NCBI GenBank assembly: GCA_022710585.1
Contig: JAKLGV010000012.1
Location: 33,063 to 97,062, forward strand
DNA length: 64,000 nucleotides
Direction of reading: 5' to 3'
From: Deltaproteobacteria bacterium
GTDB lineage: Bacteria > Desulfobacterota > Syntrophia > Syntrophales > Smithellaceae
Shown: positions 25,401 to 33,234 of the stretch, piece by piece
How positions within the stretch are numbered: position 1 is the stretch's first letter
Layout of the letters: each line of letters opens with the position of its first letter
Made by a program: the position numbers and the translations under genes
The notes under the pieces: model-generated
Databases searched by the model: none
Told to the model about the DNA's origin: nothing
What the model saw: only the letters and a program-made list of their open reading frames with translations

Positions 25401-26630
25401 GACCTTGACCTGCCACTCTTCGTTGGAGCCTTTGATCTCCGGATACTGGAACCCGTAACGAATCAGCTCATCGATGAAGGTATCCACAAGCGCGTGGCTA
25501 TTTTGCGCGAAGACTTCCCGGGCGGTCGTCGTAATACAGTCAAAAATCGCGGCGCTGAATTCACTCTGCGCCTTATTTTTTTTCAGGAAGCCGAACATCC
25601 GACGCACAAAATCATGAAAGGTCTCCTTCTTCTCTTCCTGAAAAACGATTTTAAGCGCGTGGTTGATTTCCCGAAGCGCGCTGGCGTGAATATCCACCAA
25701 GCTGGGCACATCGATGACATTAAACAGAAAGCGCAGCTTCACCACCTGCTGGTGCCCCTGATACGCGCTGGATTTCTCCAGTTGGTCGGCGACATGCAGA
25801 TAGCCGTTCACAATCTGATAATAATCCGGCCAATCCAGATACCTCTGAATGCCGCCGCTCTCCACCGGATGCGGCGCCGCATTCAGCGTTTCCAGATTCT
25901 GAATGAGCGTCCTCAGATGCCCGTGGCTCAGGGGTTCAATGAATTGCTGATAGGCGGCAGCGGAATGCTGAGCGTCCACGTCTTCGGCGACAAACCATTC
26001 CGCGGGATCAGCCTGGGCCAGCCAGAACTGGTACGTAATTTTGAAAATTTTATGCAACAGGTTCTCAAAAAGCGGCGTCCCGACGTCCGCTTTTTTTTCG
26101 ATCATGCTCTTGATGATTTTTTTGGCGTAAGACGAGCACTTCTTGAAAATCGCTTCATCCTCGTCAATCGCTCCCCGCATGAGCTTAATCATTTCCGGAA
26201 ACAGGGACAGATTTCGCGTAAGGAATTCGCCGCTCTGATTAAAGATCGCGTCGATGTAATCGAACAAATAGTGGATGGCGCTGTCTTTGACCTCTCTGTC
26301 GGAGGAAGATTGGATGACGTCGAAATAAATACAAACCATCGTCGCCAGAGCGGAAAGCCCATCCGGATGGTTATTGTAGACATAGAAGTCGCCGATGGAA
26401 ACGGACTTCAGCTCCCTTAAAACATAATCCCAGTTGACAAAGGGGTGATTCAGCTCGGTGAGCAGTTCACGGGTTTTTTTTTGCAGACCGTAATGGCCTT
26501 CGACAACCGCGAGCAGTGGAGTATACTGCTCCGGAATTTCTATGGTGACCGCCGTTCTCTCCAGATTGACTTTCAGGGCGGAAGAATCCAATTCTTTGAT
26601 TTCTTTAGTCGCTTTATTTTTATCCGTCAT
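22413..26630 (-). CDS. Giant PPDK-like protein: helical N-terminal region plus dikinase nucleotide-binding and phosphohistidine domains
   Basis: A 1405-residue protein. The first ~915 residues are predominantly helical by composition and match no family I recognise. Residues ~920-1300 resemble the ATP-grasp domain of pyruvate phosphate dikinase: NKGYFLKELVSFGFNVPPGF, SIRSGATVSLPGMMKSFLN, GSGVIFTREP and YGDFIFGVQGDDIVSG. Residues ~1310-1395 are the swivelling phosphohistidine domain, with the catalytic histidine in GGSTSHAAVTIPQL (about His1344). The C-terminal PEP/pyruvate barrel is missing. As in rifampicin phosphotransferase, ATP-driven phosphate could pass through the histidine to another substrate, perhaps held by the N-terminal region; this is inference. 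The start follows no strong ribosome binding site. Confidence 0.82.
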   Translation of the reverse strand: MTDKNKATKEIKELDSSALKVNLERTAVTIEIPEQYTPLLAVVEGHYGLQKKTRELLTELNHPFVNWDYVLRELKSVSIGDFYVYNNHPDGLSALATMVCIYFDVIQSSSDREVKDSAIHYLFDYIDAIFNQSGEFLTRNLSLFPEMIKLMRGAIDEDEAIFKKCSSYAKKIIKSMIEKKADVGTPLFENLLHKIFKITYQFWLAQADPAEWFVAEDVDAQHSAAAYQQFIEPLSHGHLRTLIQNLETLNAAPHPVESGGIQRYLDWPDYYQIVNGYLHVADQLEKSSAYQGHQQVVKLRFLFNVIDVPSLVDIHASALREINHALKIVFQEEKKETFHDFVRRMFGFLKKNKAQSEFSAAIFDCITTTAREVFAQNSHALVDTFIDELIRYGFQYPEIKGSNEEWQVKVNPAHIMNIRCWLEIIGMKPRWTKRLISALIVNLKMGGVFIRDTDLIQKNISALLNSDITPSYNLIKQLLRIFPVYFSEIGAEGELRDITTRVDELSLRNDKLVYFLRKQSHVESNSLIFNFIEDIFKYWSTGDKNFLRVHLPVDVYEQVTNSGEYFNGMHKAFKYFFTRINHRPMNFLEWDGEKVTRELSKVKGVNERDQERVQLMIRIYQLIYKKYYPQFIDLLKDLEAANAFPQADIAALKKSLNAKNHYRSLTIILKFLAILKERILSPKKTQFYENIYYKRHIAAGIPSMYGTYSEKKFDAVGLSLRLESLATMLFEELGKSFNLTFITKQTIKKIHTYIWLYINALEIEGIATEGLIAKVKYVTNALTIKQFSLEQYEDIFRFISKNIQTIIRNNYIDVHSDNLSVIIGQVYRQDTEAVTKSGHKKQEKLIYQHSENFIRGIISSTFGIQVLDNFVNTVIKTLNEEAEKFKDNKQILKVVMSYNPELTVSSFYKKNRRLDNQILLGNKGYFLKELVSFGFNVPPGFIITTEVFRGYDAVYGYKYIFYDLAERINKEIKRLEKITGCKLGDRRHPLLLSIRSGATVSLPGMMKSFLNVGINEAIAESLSQKEEFQWAAWDSYRRFLQMWGMFQGLNRNFFDAIIDEYKQKYSVERKIQFQPEQMKQIALSYKKGLIDSGIEFKDKPLDQLGQAILQVFNSWYSEQAEIYRRQMHISDKWGTAVIVQKMVFGNLNDNSGSGVIFTREPKSTSSDVTLYGDFIFGVQGDDIVSGLVETYPISEKQRIAECRDSKISLEDKFPEIYAELLRISEILIYEKGFNHQEIEFTFEGPTKDKLYILQTRDMNQITTQKWARFKDMPELQSSALGTGIGVNGGALCGRAVYSETDIKRFRGEDPDTPLILVRPDTVPDDVGVLLQVEGLLTAKGGSTSHAAVTIPQLDKVGVVGFNKLKVYEADEYATIESLTIRAGDFISIDGWSGAVYAGQHQSEKE

Positions 26631-26756
26631 ACGGGCAGACCTTTCAAATCAGATAAATCAGAATCCGCGTATTTTTTCAAGCCCAGAACATTCAGACCAG
26701 CCATCCCGGACGCATGGGTCCCAAATAGGGTTCAAGACCTCTCTCTAAAAACGCAC

Positions 26757-26798
26757 AACTCCGATAATGCCGCCACAGAACGGGGCATTATCGGAGTT
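26757..26798 (-). terminator. Terminator of the desulforedoxin-like gene
   Basis: A 15-bp perfect stem (AACTCCGATAATGCC with GGCATTATCGGAGTT), followed on the minus strand by GTGCGTTTTT. Confidence 0.75.
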
Positions 26799-26822
26799 AC
26801 AATTCAGCCGGCGGAAACTTTC

Positions 26823-27128
26823 CTATTTCTTTTTTCCCGCTTTCTTAACAGGTTTTTTAGCCGCCTTTTTGACAGGTTTCTTTTCCGGTGCTTTGTTCTT
26901 TTTTGCCGCCGGTTTTTTCTTGGGAACCGCTGCTGCTTTTTTTACGGTTTCCTTTTTCTTGTGCGTCGGCGCCGACAGAACTTTCTTGGGTTTTGCGGGC
27001 CCCAGATTGACCATGGGCTCTTCACAGCAGATCAGATCAATTGAAGCGCACCCGCATTCTTCATCGACGATAACGGCCAAACCGCATACTTCACAACTCA
27101 AAACATCTCCAGCTTTTGCTCTCGGCAT
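26823..27128 (-). CDS. Desulforedoxin-like zinc/iron-knuckle protein with Lys/Ala/Pro-rich H1-like tail
   Basis: A 101-residue protein. The start at 27128 is fixed by GAGGAGGTGG just before the ATG (an in-frame ATG 18 codons upstream has none). The head, residues ~1-40, reads GDVLSCEVCGLAVIV...LICCEEPM, which fits the desulforedoxin/desulfoferrodoxin N-terminal metal site (Cys-x2-Cys ... Cys-Cys) plus two extra cysteines (ECGC). The rest is a tail of Lys, Ala and Pro with PAAKK/PVKKAAKK motifs, as in histone H1 and bacterial H1-like DNA-binding proteins. It may bind DNA or RNA and sense redox or metal; that is inference. It is monocistronic. Confidence 0.78.
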   Translation of the reverse strand: MPRAKAGDVLSCEVCGLAVIVDEECGCASIDLICCEEPMVNLGPAKPKKVLSAPTHKKKETVKKAAAVPKKKPAAKKNKAPEKKPVKKAAKKPVKKAGKKK

Positions 27129-27299
27129 TTTCCACCTCCTCGTTGTGAGGGGTCGAACCTCTTCCCTCTTCTTGCCGTTCATTCTAATAAAAAATATTAT
27201 TTTTTCAAGTATAAATTGCTTGTTTTTTTAAAAAGATAGGCGTAACAAATTTTTATCGGTGCGCTGACATCCCGCGTCTGACCATCACGGAACGAACAT

Positions 27300-29252
27300 A
27301 TGCCTTTAAAAAAAGATCAGAAATATCGAAGCTGGGTGGAAGTTGATCTCGGTCATTTTACCGGCAATCTCCGGGAAATAAGAAGGCTCATCGGATCCAA
27401 AGCCGATTTTATGATGACCGTGAAAGCGGACGCGTACGGACACGGCGCCATTGAAATATCCCGGGCGGCCCTCAAAAACGGCGCGCGCGTGCTGGGAGTC
27501 GCCAACGCCGATGAAGGCGTTCAACTGAGAATCAGCGGCATTGAAGCGCCCGTGGTTATTCTGGGACCGTCAACCGAATCCGAAATCGAACAAATCATCA
27601 AATATAACTTGACGCCTTCGGTATCCGATCTATTTTTCGCCCGAAAACTCCATAAGGCGCTGGCCGGAACCGGCCATCAACTGCCCGTGCATATCGAAGT
27701 GGACACCGGCATGGGGCGCGGCGGAACCATGCATACCGAAGCAGTCAAGCTGATTCTCGATATGTCGAAGTTATCCAACCTTCAACTGGAAGGGATATTC
27801 AGCCATTTTGCGTCCAGCGAAAAAATGATTCCTTCCAATGAAACGCAATGGAAACATTTCTCGGATTTACTGGCCGACCTAGAGTATCGCGGGATCAATA
27901 TTCCCGTCCGTCATATAGACAACAGCGGCGCGATTTTAAATTACCCCGATTTTAAACTGAACATGGTGCGCCCCGGCATCATGGCTTACGGCATTTATCC
28001 TTCGCCGGAAAACAAATCAAAAGCCGACCTGGCTCCCGTGATGTCCTTCAAAACCGGTGTTGTTCTGCTGAAAGACTTTCCGGCCGGCTACGGCATCGGC
28101 TACAACAGCACCTTTGTGACTGCCCGGCCGACACGCATCGCCACCATTCCGGTCGGCTACGGGGACGGCTACGCTTTCATTCTTTCCAATAAAGGAGAGG
28201 CTTTAATCCGCGGCCGGAGGGCGCCGATTGTCGGGCGGATTTCCATGGATATGTGCACGGTGGATGTAACCGATATTCCCGGCTGCAAGGTCAGTGATGA
28301 AGTCGTACTGCTGGGCAGACAGGGCGACGAATATATCAGCGCCAATGAAATTGCCGCCAAAGCCCAGACCATCAGCTACGAAGTGCTCTGCGCTCTGGGA
28401 AAAAGAGCGCCGCGCGTCTTTCTCCACAAGGGGAAAAAAGAGGCTGTCGAGCCCCGGCTGCGAAGAATCTTTATTCCCGACGAGGAGAAATCCATCTCCC
28501 GCATCGATAATATCATCCGTCATTGCCTCCGGACGCGCGCACGCAACGAAGAACTGGGCAATGCCATTTACTACGAAATGTTTGAAACGCTTTTCGGCAA
28601 GGAAGACCGGCGGCTGGAACTGCGCTCCGGCTTCCGCTACAACATTCGCATAGCGCAATTGCCGGAAAGAAAAAAAGCCGCTTCATCACAGGAATACCTT
28701 CAGGTCAGCACGCACGTGGAATACAAAAAGACATTGCGTGATAATATCTTCATGATCGGCTGTGCTTCCAACAATACCCAGTTGGCCGCGTTGTTTGAAG
28801 ACCCGCGCTGCGAATACCGCTGGGTGATGAGCAGCGGCAAGGATCTGAGTATAGACAGGGATTTTACCGTCGAACAGGTGCGCATCGATAACGAAAATGT
28901 TCCCATTATCGAAACAAAAAACACCCGGCGCGGCTATGAAATCTGGTGCGGCTCTGAAGAACTCAAGAAAAAGATCAACACCGAAGTAAAGCTGGAAATC
29001 GAAATTTCCACCAAGAAGGCCAGGGAAAATAAAATCTTTCCCGTTTACCTGGTGTATCCGGTCAGAGGTTTGGAGATTAACTTCAACTATGAAAAGGCGG
29101 GCATCAAGAATGTTCGGGAAGAAAGCTTTTTTGCCGGACGGCATCCCCAGCCGACCGTGTCAATCAAGAAAGGTAAGTCTATCGGCGTTAAGATATCCGA
29201 TCAGGACTGGATTTTCCCGACCAGCGGCGTGATCTTTATCTGGGATATCTAA
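27300..29252 (+). CDS. alr: Alanine racemase with ~270-residue C-terminal extension
   Basis: A 650-residue protein. Residues 1-~377 are a complete PLP-dependent alanine racemase making D-alanine for peptidoglycan: VKADAYGHG (PLP lysine about 42), HIEVDTGMGRGG, MVRPGIMAYG, GYGIGYNSTF (catalytic tyrosine about 267), IPVGYGDGY and the C-terminal GRISMDMCTVDVT. The remaining ~270 residues (from about EPRLRRIF) are not part of normal racemases, which end near 370. They start with an Arg-rich helix pair and continue as a strand-rich domain (STHVEYKKTL, FPVYLVYPVRGLEINFNYE, WIFPTSGVIFIWDI) that I cannot name. It may couple D-Ala synthesis to a ligand or partner. Ddl lies nearby on the opposite strand. 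Confidence 0.9.
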   Translation: MPLKKDQKYRSWVEVDLGHFTGNLREIRRLIGSKADFMMTVKADAYGHGAIEISRAALKNGARVLGVANADEGVQLRISGIEAPVVILGPSTESEIEQIIKYNLTPSVSDLFFARKLHKALAGTGHQLPVHIEVDTGMGRGGTMHTEAVKLILDMSKLSNLQLEGIFSHFASSEKMIPSNETQWKHFSDLLADLEYRGINIPVRHIDNSGAILNYPDFKLNMVRPGIMAYGIYPSPENKSKADLAPVMSFKTGVVLLKDFPAGYGIGYNSTFVTARPTRIATIPVGYGDGYAFILSNKGEALIRGRRAPIVGRISMDMCTVDVTDIPGCKVSDEVVLLGRQGDEYISANEIAAKAQTISYEVLCALGKRAPRVFLHKGKKEAVEPRLRRIFIPDEEKSISRIDNIIRHCLRTRARNEELGNAIYYEMFETLFGKEDRRLELRSGFRYNIRIAQLPERKKAASSQEYLQVSTHVEYKKTLRDNIFMIGCASNNTQLAALFEDPRCEYRWVMSSGKDLSIDRDFTVEQVRIDNENVPIIETKNTRRGYEIWCGSEELKKKINTEVKLEIEISTKKARENKIFPVYLVYPVRGLEINFNYEKAGIKNVREESFFAGRHPQPTVSIKKGKSIGVKISDQDWIFPTSGVIFIWDI

Positions 29253-29269
29253 GCAGGTATGTCCGGTCT

Positions 29270-29692
29270 TTATTTGATGTAGTAACCGGAAACCCGCCAC
29301 CTGCCATCCTTGTCGATCATCGGTGTAACCGTCTCAGCGGACGATTTTTTATTCTCAAATGACGTGTTGAACTGAATCACAACGTACTGCCCATCCGGCG
29401 CACCCGGCAGAGACGTTGTATAGGCGGCACTTTTTACTTTTCTGGAAATCAATTTACCAAGCGGTCCCCGCACGCCCTTGAGGGCCTGTTCCCATTGCTC
29501 CGGTGTGACAGCTTGTTTAAAATATTCAGATGATTGCTTCCAGCTTTCAAGATAGTTTCCCCGATCGACAATGGTGAGCCATTTTTCAGCCGATGCAATT
29601 GCTGCTTTTTCCTTACCCGATCCGTCAGCCATGACCGATGTGGCACTAATTATAAGTCCAATGACTACCAGAAATATTATTTTTCTCATCAT
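29270..29692 (-). CDS. Secreted DUF4019 protein
   Basis: A 140-residue exported protein: signal peptide ending SVMA, then SAEKWLTIVDRGNYLESWKQSSEYFKQ and a C-terminal TPMIDKDGRWRVSGYYIK, the typical pattern of DUF4019 (a small NTF2-like fold by resemblance). The function is unknown. The ATG at 29692 has AAGGAG seven bases before it, with a second ATG next to it. It is probably co-transcribed with the small membrane protein upstream (29731-29922). Confidence 0.8.
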   Translation of the reverse strand: MMRKIIFLVVIGLIISATSVMADGSGKEKAAIASAEKWLTIVDRGNYLESWKQSSEYFKQAVTPEQWEQALKGVRGPLGKLISRKVKSAAYTTSLPGAPDGQYVVIQFNTSFENKKSSAETVTPMIDKDGRWRVSGYYIK

Positions 29693-29730
29693 TCCTCCGC
29701 TCCTTTCTTTAATCCAATCACTCTATTGAT

Positions 29731-29922
29731 TCAGGGTTTGTTTCTTTCTTTCAGCAGCCAGATTCCGAGTGTAGCCAGAACCACAGCGGCAACGGCACTG
29801 GGCCAGACCGGAACCTCTAATCCGGCGGCAACCACCTGGACTTTCAATAAGAAGCGGCATAACTGGGCGCAAGCCAGAAAAAGAAGGAAAATACCGACGA
29901 CTAACGAAGCGGGTCGTTTCAT
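29731..29922 (-). CDS. Small two-helix membrane protein
   Basis: A 63-residue hydrophobic protein with two predicted membrane helices (residues ~7-27 and ~38-56), a short polar linker and a basic end (LKERNKP). GGAGGTGATG, a near-perfect ribosome binding site, precedes the ATG, which supports a real gene. No family recognised. Confidence 0.65.
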   Translation of the reverse strand: MKRPASLVVGIFLLFLACAQLCRFLLKVQVVAAGLEVPVWPSAVAAVVLATLGIWLLKERNKP

Positions 29923-30013
29923 AGCATCACCTCCTGCAAAATTAAATTATTTACTTCCGCGCACTTTGTCAATGTGAGAACGGCGTCTGATCCTATCATC
30001 CCTGTTGAGTGTT

Positions 30014-30469
30014 TTATGATGGCAACACTGCAATTTTGACAACAACTTTATGAAGCTGCTCGGATGATATCAGGGGCATGTGCGCGTCTTCCGGAAAGAA
30101 AATCACAAAGGCGCCGGGTTGAGTCGCTACCCAGGCATCCGGTTCGTCGGCAAAATATTGAATATCTTCATCCGGATCGTATGCGCCGGTTGGATTTTTG
30201 CACAAAGACTTGGGTTTCCATCCCATCGTATCGGTGCCCGATAGAACCAGTTGGATATCAATATATTTTTCATGCGTTTCCAGCAAAGCATCCTCTTTCT
30301 TACGACCGGGCTCCAAGGATAGCATCGCGTAAACACGTTCAACGTCTATTTCATATTTACCCACAGGCAATTCCTTCAGATCCGGGCGCAAGAGAAAATC
30401 CAAGGCCTTGGCAAATCCCTTGTGCAGGTTTAAATAACGGTGGGCATTTTCGAGAATATCCAAAATCAT
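30014..30469 (-). CDS. YhcH/YjgK/YiaL family protein
   Basis: A 151-residue cupin-like protein of the family that includes EbgC and YhcH, proteins implicated in handling sialic acid or other sugars (anomerase-like). Conserved blocks are GKYEIDVERVYAMLSLEPGR, ETHEKYIDIQLVLSG, GWKP and FVIFFPEDAHMP, where the histidines and glutamates would bind metal. It begins seven bases after the ddl stop, so it is translationally linked to ddl. A cell-wall sugar role is possible from context. Confidence 0.88.
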   Translation of the reverse strand: MILDILENAHRYLNLHKGFAKALDFLLRPDLKELPVGKYEIDVERVYAMLSLEPGRKKEDALLETHEKYIDIQLVLSGTDTMGWKPKSLCKNPTGAYDPDEDIQYFADEPDAWVATQPGAFVIFFPEDAHMPLISSEQLHKVVVKIAVLPS

Positions 30470-30476
30470 TGCTTAA

Positions 30477-31616
30477 TCAGATCCCTTCCGTTTTTATTTC
30501 CAACTTCTTCTCATGCCGATCCAAGGCCAAGGCAATCAGCTTGTCCAGAAGGTCGCTGTAATTGAGGCCGGTGGCTTCCCAGAGTTTGGGATACATGCTG
30601 ATGCTGGTGAAGCCGGGCAGCGTGTTGATTTCGTTAAGATAGAATTTACCGGTTTTCCGATCCAGAAAGAAATCCACCCGCGCCATAGAGGTGCAGCCCA
30701 GCGCCATGTAGCCTTCGACGGCAAACTTTCTGATTTTCTCGGACTGGGCTTTACTGATTTCAGCGGGAATTTTCAGCGCCGCGCCGTTGGGATCAATATA
30801 TTTGGCTTCATAGGAATAAAATTCATGATTGGGAATGATTTCGCCCAGCACTGATCCGGCCGGTTTTTCATTCCCCAGAACAGCGCATTCGATTTCGCGG
30901 CAGTCAATCGCCTTCTCAATCATCACGCGCGTGTCAAACTGGAAAGCAAAGTTCATTGCTTTCGCAAGCTCTCCTTGCTGCTTCACTTTTTTCACGCCCA
31001 CCGAAGAACCCGCGCAGACCGGTTTGACAAAGAGCGGCAGCCCCAGTTTGGCCAGGGCTTCTTTCATAATCATCCTGGAATTCTCTTTCCAGTTCTGCTT
31101 GCTCACTGTCACGGAGGGGACGACCGGAATACCCGCGTCTTTCAGCAGCCGCTTGGCAACATCCTTATCCATACCGACCGCCGAGCCGATGACATCCGCG
31201 CCCACATAAGGCACCATCGCCAGTTCCAAAAGGCCCTGGAGCGTGCCGTCTTCACAAAACGTTCCGTGAATCACTGGAAAAACAACATCCACAACCACTT
31301 CTTTATTTTTGTTTTTGATGTTGTAAAGATGCAGCTTGTTTTTCTGTTCGAAATGATTGACCAGCCACACGCCGCTTTTCTTCAAAGCCAGCTTTCGGCC
31401 GAAATCCTTATCGGGAACAATTTCCGGTTTTTCCTGCACATACCAGCGGCCGTCGCGGGCGATGCCGATGGCCGTTACGTTGTATTTGTTGCGGTCAAGC
31501 GCTGAAAAAGCTGAAGCGGCGGAGCAGAGCGAAACATCATGCTCGCCCGACCTCCCGCCGTACAAAACGCCGATATTGATTTTTGATGGTTTTTTGGAAA
31601 CAGAATTTTTCATCAT
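30477..31616 (-). CDS. ddl: D-alanine--D-alanine ligase
   Basis: A 379-residue ATP-grasp enzyme that joins two D-alanines for the UDP-MurNAc pentapeptide. INIGVLYGGRSGEHDVSL at the N-terminus, FPVIHGTFCEDGTLQGLLELAMVPYVG, the ATP-grasp KPVCAGSSVGVKKV, and ARVDFFLDRKTGKFYLNEINTLPGFTSISMYPKLW at the C-terminus carry the binding residues. Length and order are normal for the VanA/Ddl-B type. AAAGGA precedes the ATG. Alanine racemase lies 1.2 kb away on the other strand. Confidence 0.95.
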   Translation of the reverse strand: MMKNSVSKKPSKINIGVLYGGRSGEHDVSLCSAASAFSALDRNKYNVTAIGIARDGRWYVQEKPEIVPDKDFGRKLALKKSGVWLVNHFEQKNKLHLYNIKNKNKEVVVDVVFPVIHGTFCEDGTLQGLLELAMVPYVGADVIGSAVGMDKDVAKRLLKDAGIPVVPSVTVSKQNWKENSRMIMKEALAKLGLPLFVKPVCAGSSVGVKKVKQQGELAKAMNFAFQFDTRVMIEKAIDCREIECAVLGNEKPAGSVLGEIIPNHEFYSYEAKYIDPNGAALKIPAEISKAQSEKIRKFAVEGYMALGCTSMARVDFFLDRKTGKFYLNEINTLPGFTSISMYPKLWEATGLNYSDLLDKLIALALDRHEKKLEIKTEGI

Positions 31617-31667
31617 ACGGATCCTTTTAAATGATTTCAGAGTGTATTTGTCTTGTCATTTTCAAGA

Positions 31668-31697
31668 CCTATACGCCCTGGACGCTGAAGTTGTCAA
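31668..31697 (-). promoter_or_regulatory. Promoter of ddl and the YhcH-like gene
   Basis: Minus strand TTGACA (31697-31692), an 18-bp spacer, TATAGG (31673-31668). About 50 bases of leader precede the ddl start. Confidence 0.6.
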
Positions 31698-31761
31698 ATT
31701 AATTTTGGTTTTTTGACGCGTTCATTCCCGCAAAGCAAGTTATCTTGAATCGGCAAATGCC

Positions 31762-31790
31762 TTTACAAAATCTCAAAATATATTTATACG
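31762..31790 (+). promoter_or_regulatory. Candidate promoter of the outer-membrane protein gene
   Basis: TTTACA (31762-31767), 17 bp, TATACG (31785-31790). Moderate matches only. Confidence 0.4.
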
Positions 31791-31832
31791 GTTAGCGTCT
31801 TTAATATCCTAAAATCTATAAGGAGATTTTAC

Positions 31833-32603
31833 ATGAAAAAGAACTTTATCGCTGCTCTGGCAACGTTATCCGTGATGATTATTTTTTGTGCGCCATCGGT
31901 TTATGCTCTGGGCTTCGGCGCTCAGGCCCGGGTGTGGATTCCCACGTTTGAAGGTGAGCTGCGCGTGGATGACGGCAGCGTTACAGGAACGGAAATGGAT
32001 CTGCAAGACGATCTGGGCATCGATGATGAATATTTCCCCGGCGCGGAAGCGTTTTTCGGCATCGGCGATCACGAAATAACCGTTTCTTTTTCGCAAATTG
32101 ATCTTTCCGGTTCAAAAAAAATCAGCAAAGATATTACCTTCAACGGCGACACCTATCCGGCGGGGACCAATGTCGATTCGGAATTAACAACCAGCATGAT
32201 TGACCTGGAATACCAGTACAAGTTTTTGAATCTGGAAAATATTCTGGCCGGCTTCTCTCTGGGCCTGATCGCCAAGGTCAAGTTTTTCGATGGTGAATTC
32301 AACCTGAGTTCATCGGCCGTTGAGAGCCGTGAAGACATCCAGGTGCCGGTTCCCATGCTGGGTTTGGGCGCCAAAATCGGTATACTGGCTGATGTTCTGG
32401 AAGCCCGGGCCAAGGTTGCCGGTATCGGGTATGACGGCAGCTATTCTTATGACGCATCGGCGGACATCTCTGTGAATCCCTTTCCATTTTTGAATATTTA
32501 CGGCGGCTATCGGATCATGTCTCTAAAAATCGATGATGTCGAGGACATTTACACGAAGATGGATTTTTACGGACCGTATGCCGGGTTGGCCATCACCTTT
32601 TAA
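31833..32603 (+). CDS. Outer-membrane beta-barrel protein
   Basis: A 256-residue exported protein with a signal peptide ending VYA and a body of alternating hydrophobic strands (ARVWIPTFEGELRV, HEITVSFSQIDLSG, MIDLEYQYKFLN, NIYGGYRIMSLKI) that ends in LAITF, the aromatic C-terminus of an outer-membrane barrel. It is OmpA/OmpW-like in size. No ligand can be suggested. AAGGAG precedes the start. Confidence 0.82.
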   Translation: MKKNFIAALATLSVMIIFCAPSVYALGFGAQARVWIPTFEGELRVDDGSVTGTEMDLQDDLGIDDEYFPGAEAFFGIGDHEITVSFSQIDLSGSKKISKDITFNGDTYPAGTNVDSELTTSMIDLEYQYKFLNLENILAGFSLGLIAKVKFFDGEFNLSSSAVESREDIQVPVPMLGLGAKIGILADVLEARAKVAGIGYDGSYSYDASADISVNPFPFLNIYGGYRIMSLKIDDVEDIYTKMDFYGPYAGLAITF

Positions 32604-32623
32604 ATTCAGCTACTTAATGTGCC

Positions 32624-32652
32624 TTGACAACATTTGTTTAAATCAATATATT
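32624..32652 (+). promoter_or_regulatory. Sigma70 promoter of the zincin-fmdB pair
   Basis: TTGACA (32624-32629), exactly 17 bp, TATATT (32647-32652, five of six). Confidence 0.75.
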
Positions 32653-32685
32653 ATCGCCGGATTGAAGGAAACCTGTTGGTGATTT

Positions 32686-33222
32686 ATGCCTCTTTATTTC
32701 AGCGCGGCGCAGGTGCCGACGACAAAAAAAGCTTTCAACGATGCCGAAAAGCTGATATCGCAGCAATTCAGGTTAAGCGACAAAGAGCTGAAAAACACCA
32801 GATATGAAGTGAAAACGCTCGCTTATCTGAACGAACAGGAGATCAAAGACGGGACGTTTGCCCATCTTTGCAAGTACTCCTACGAAAAACCGGGCGAGGC
32901 GGCGGGAAACGCCGAAAATAACTTTGATTTTTACCGGATATGCCTCCAGGACAACACGATTCTGGACGCGGTGGAAAGGTCAAATCCCTTTATCAAGCTC
33001 AGCCCGTTGATGCTTTATATCGCAGTGCACGAATTGATTCATGTGCTGCGCTTCAGCAACGGGGAAATTGATTTCGACGCCGATACGGAAGATAAGGAAA
33101 AAGAGGAAGTTATCGTGCACAATCTGACACGGGCGGCACTGCAACCGGTAAAAGGTTACGATATGGATATCGTTTTGGATTGCTTCAACAGCAATTATAA
33201 GAATTTCGATATATTTAATTAG
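32686..33222 (+). CDS. Putative zinc metalloprotease-like protein (HExxH)
   Basis: A 178-residue cytoplasmic protein of no family I recognise. The central AVHELIHVLRF supplies an HExxH zinc motif (H115, E116, H119), and acidic residues follow (DADTEDKEKEEV), where E or D could be the third ligand. No signal peptide is visible. The next gene, for an FmdB-type zinc ribbon, begins 12 bases after the stop, so the two are made together. A role in protein processing or zinc handling is possible but unproven. Confidence 0.7.
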   Translation: MPLYFSAAQVPTTKKAFNDAEKLISQQFRLSDKELKNTRYEVKTLAYLNEQEIKDGTFAHLCKYSYEKPGEAAGNAENNFDFYRICLQDNTILDAVERSNPFIKLSPLMLYIAVHELIHVLRFSNGEIDFDADTEDKEKEEVIVHNLTRAALQPVKGYDMDIVLDCFNSNYKNFDIFN

Positions 33223-33234
33223 GAGGGTTGGGTT

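Noticed and set aside
25389..26420. A 343-codon plus-strand frame inside the dikinase-like gene
   Set aside because: It lies wholly within the 1405-residue gene on the other strand, has no ribosome binding site and encodes a Phe/His/Arg-rich sequence typical of antisense frames.
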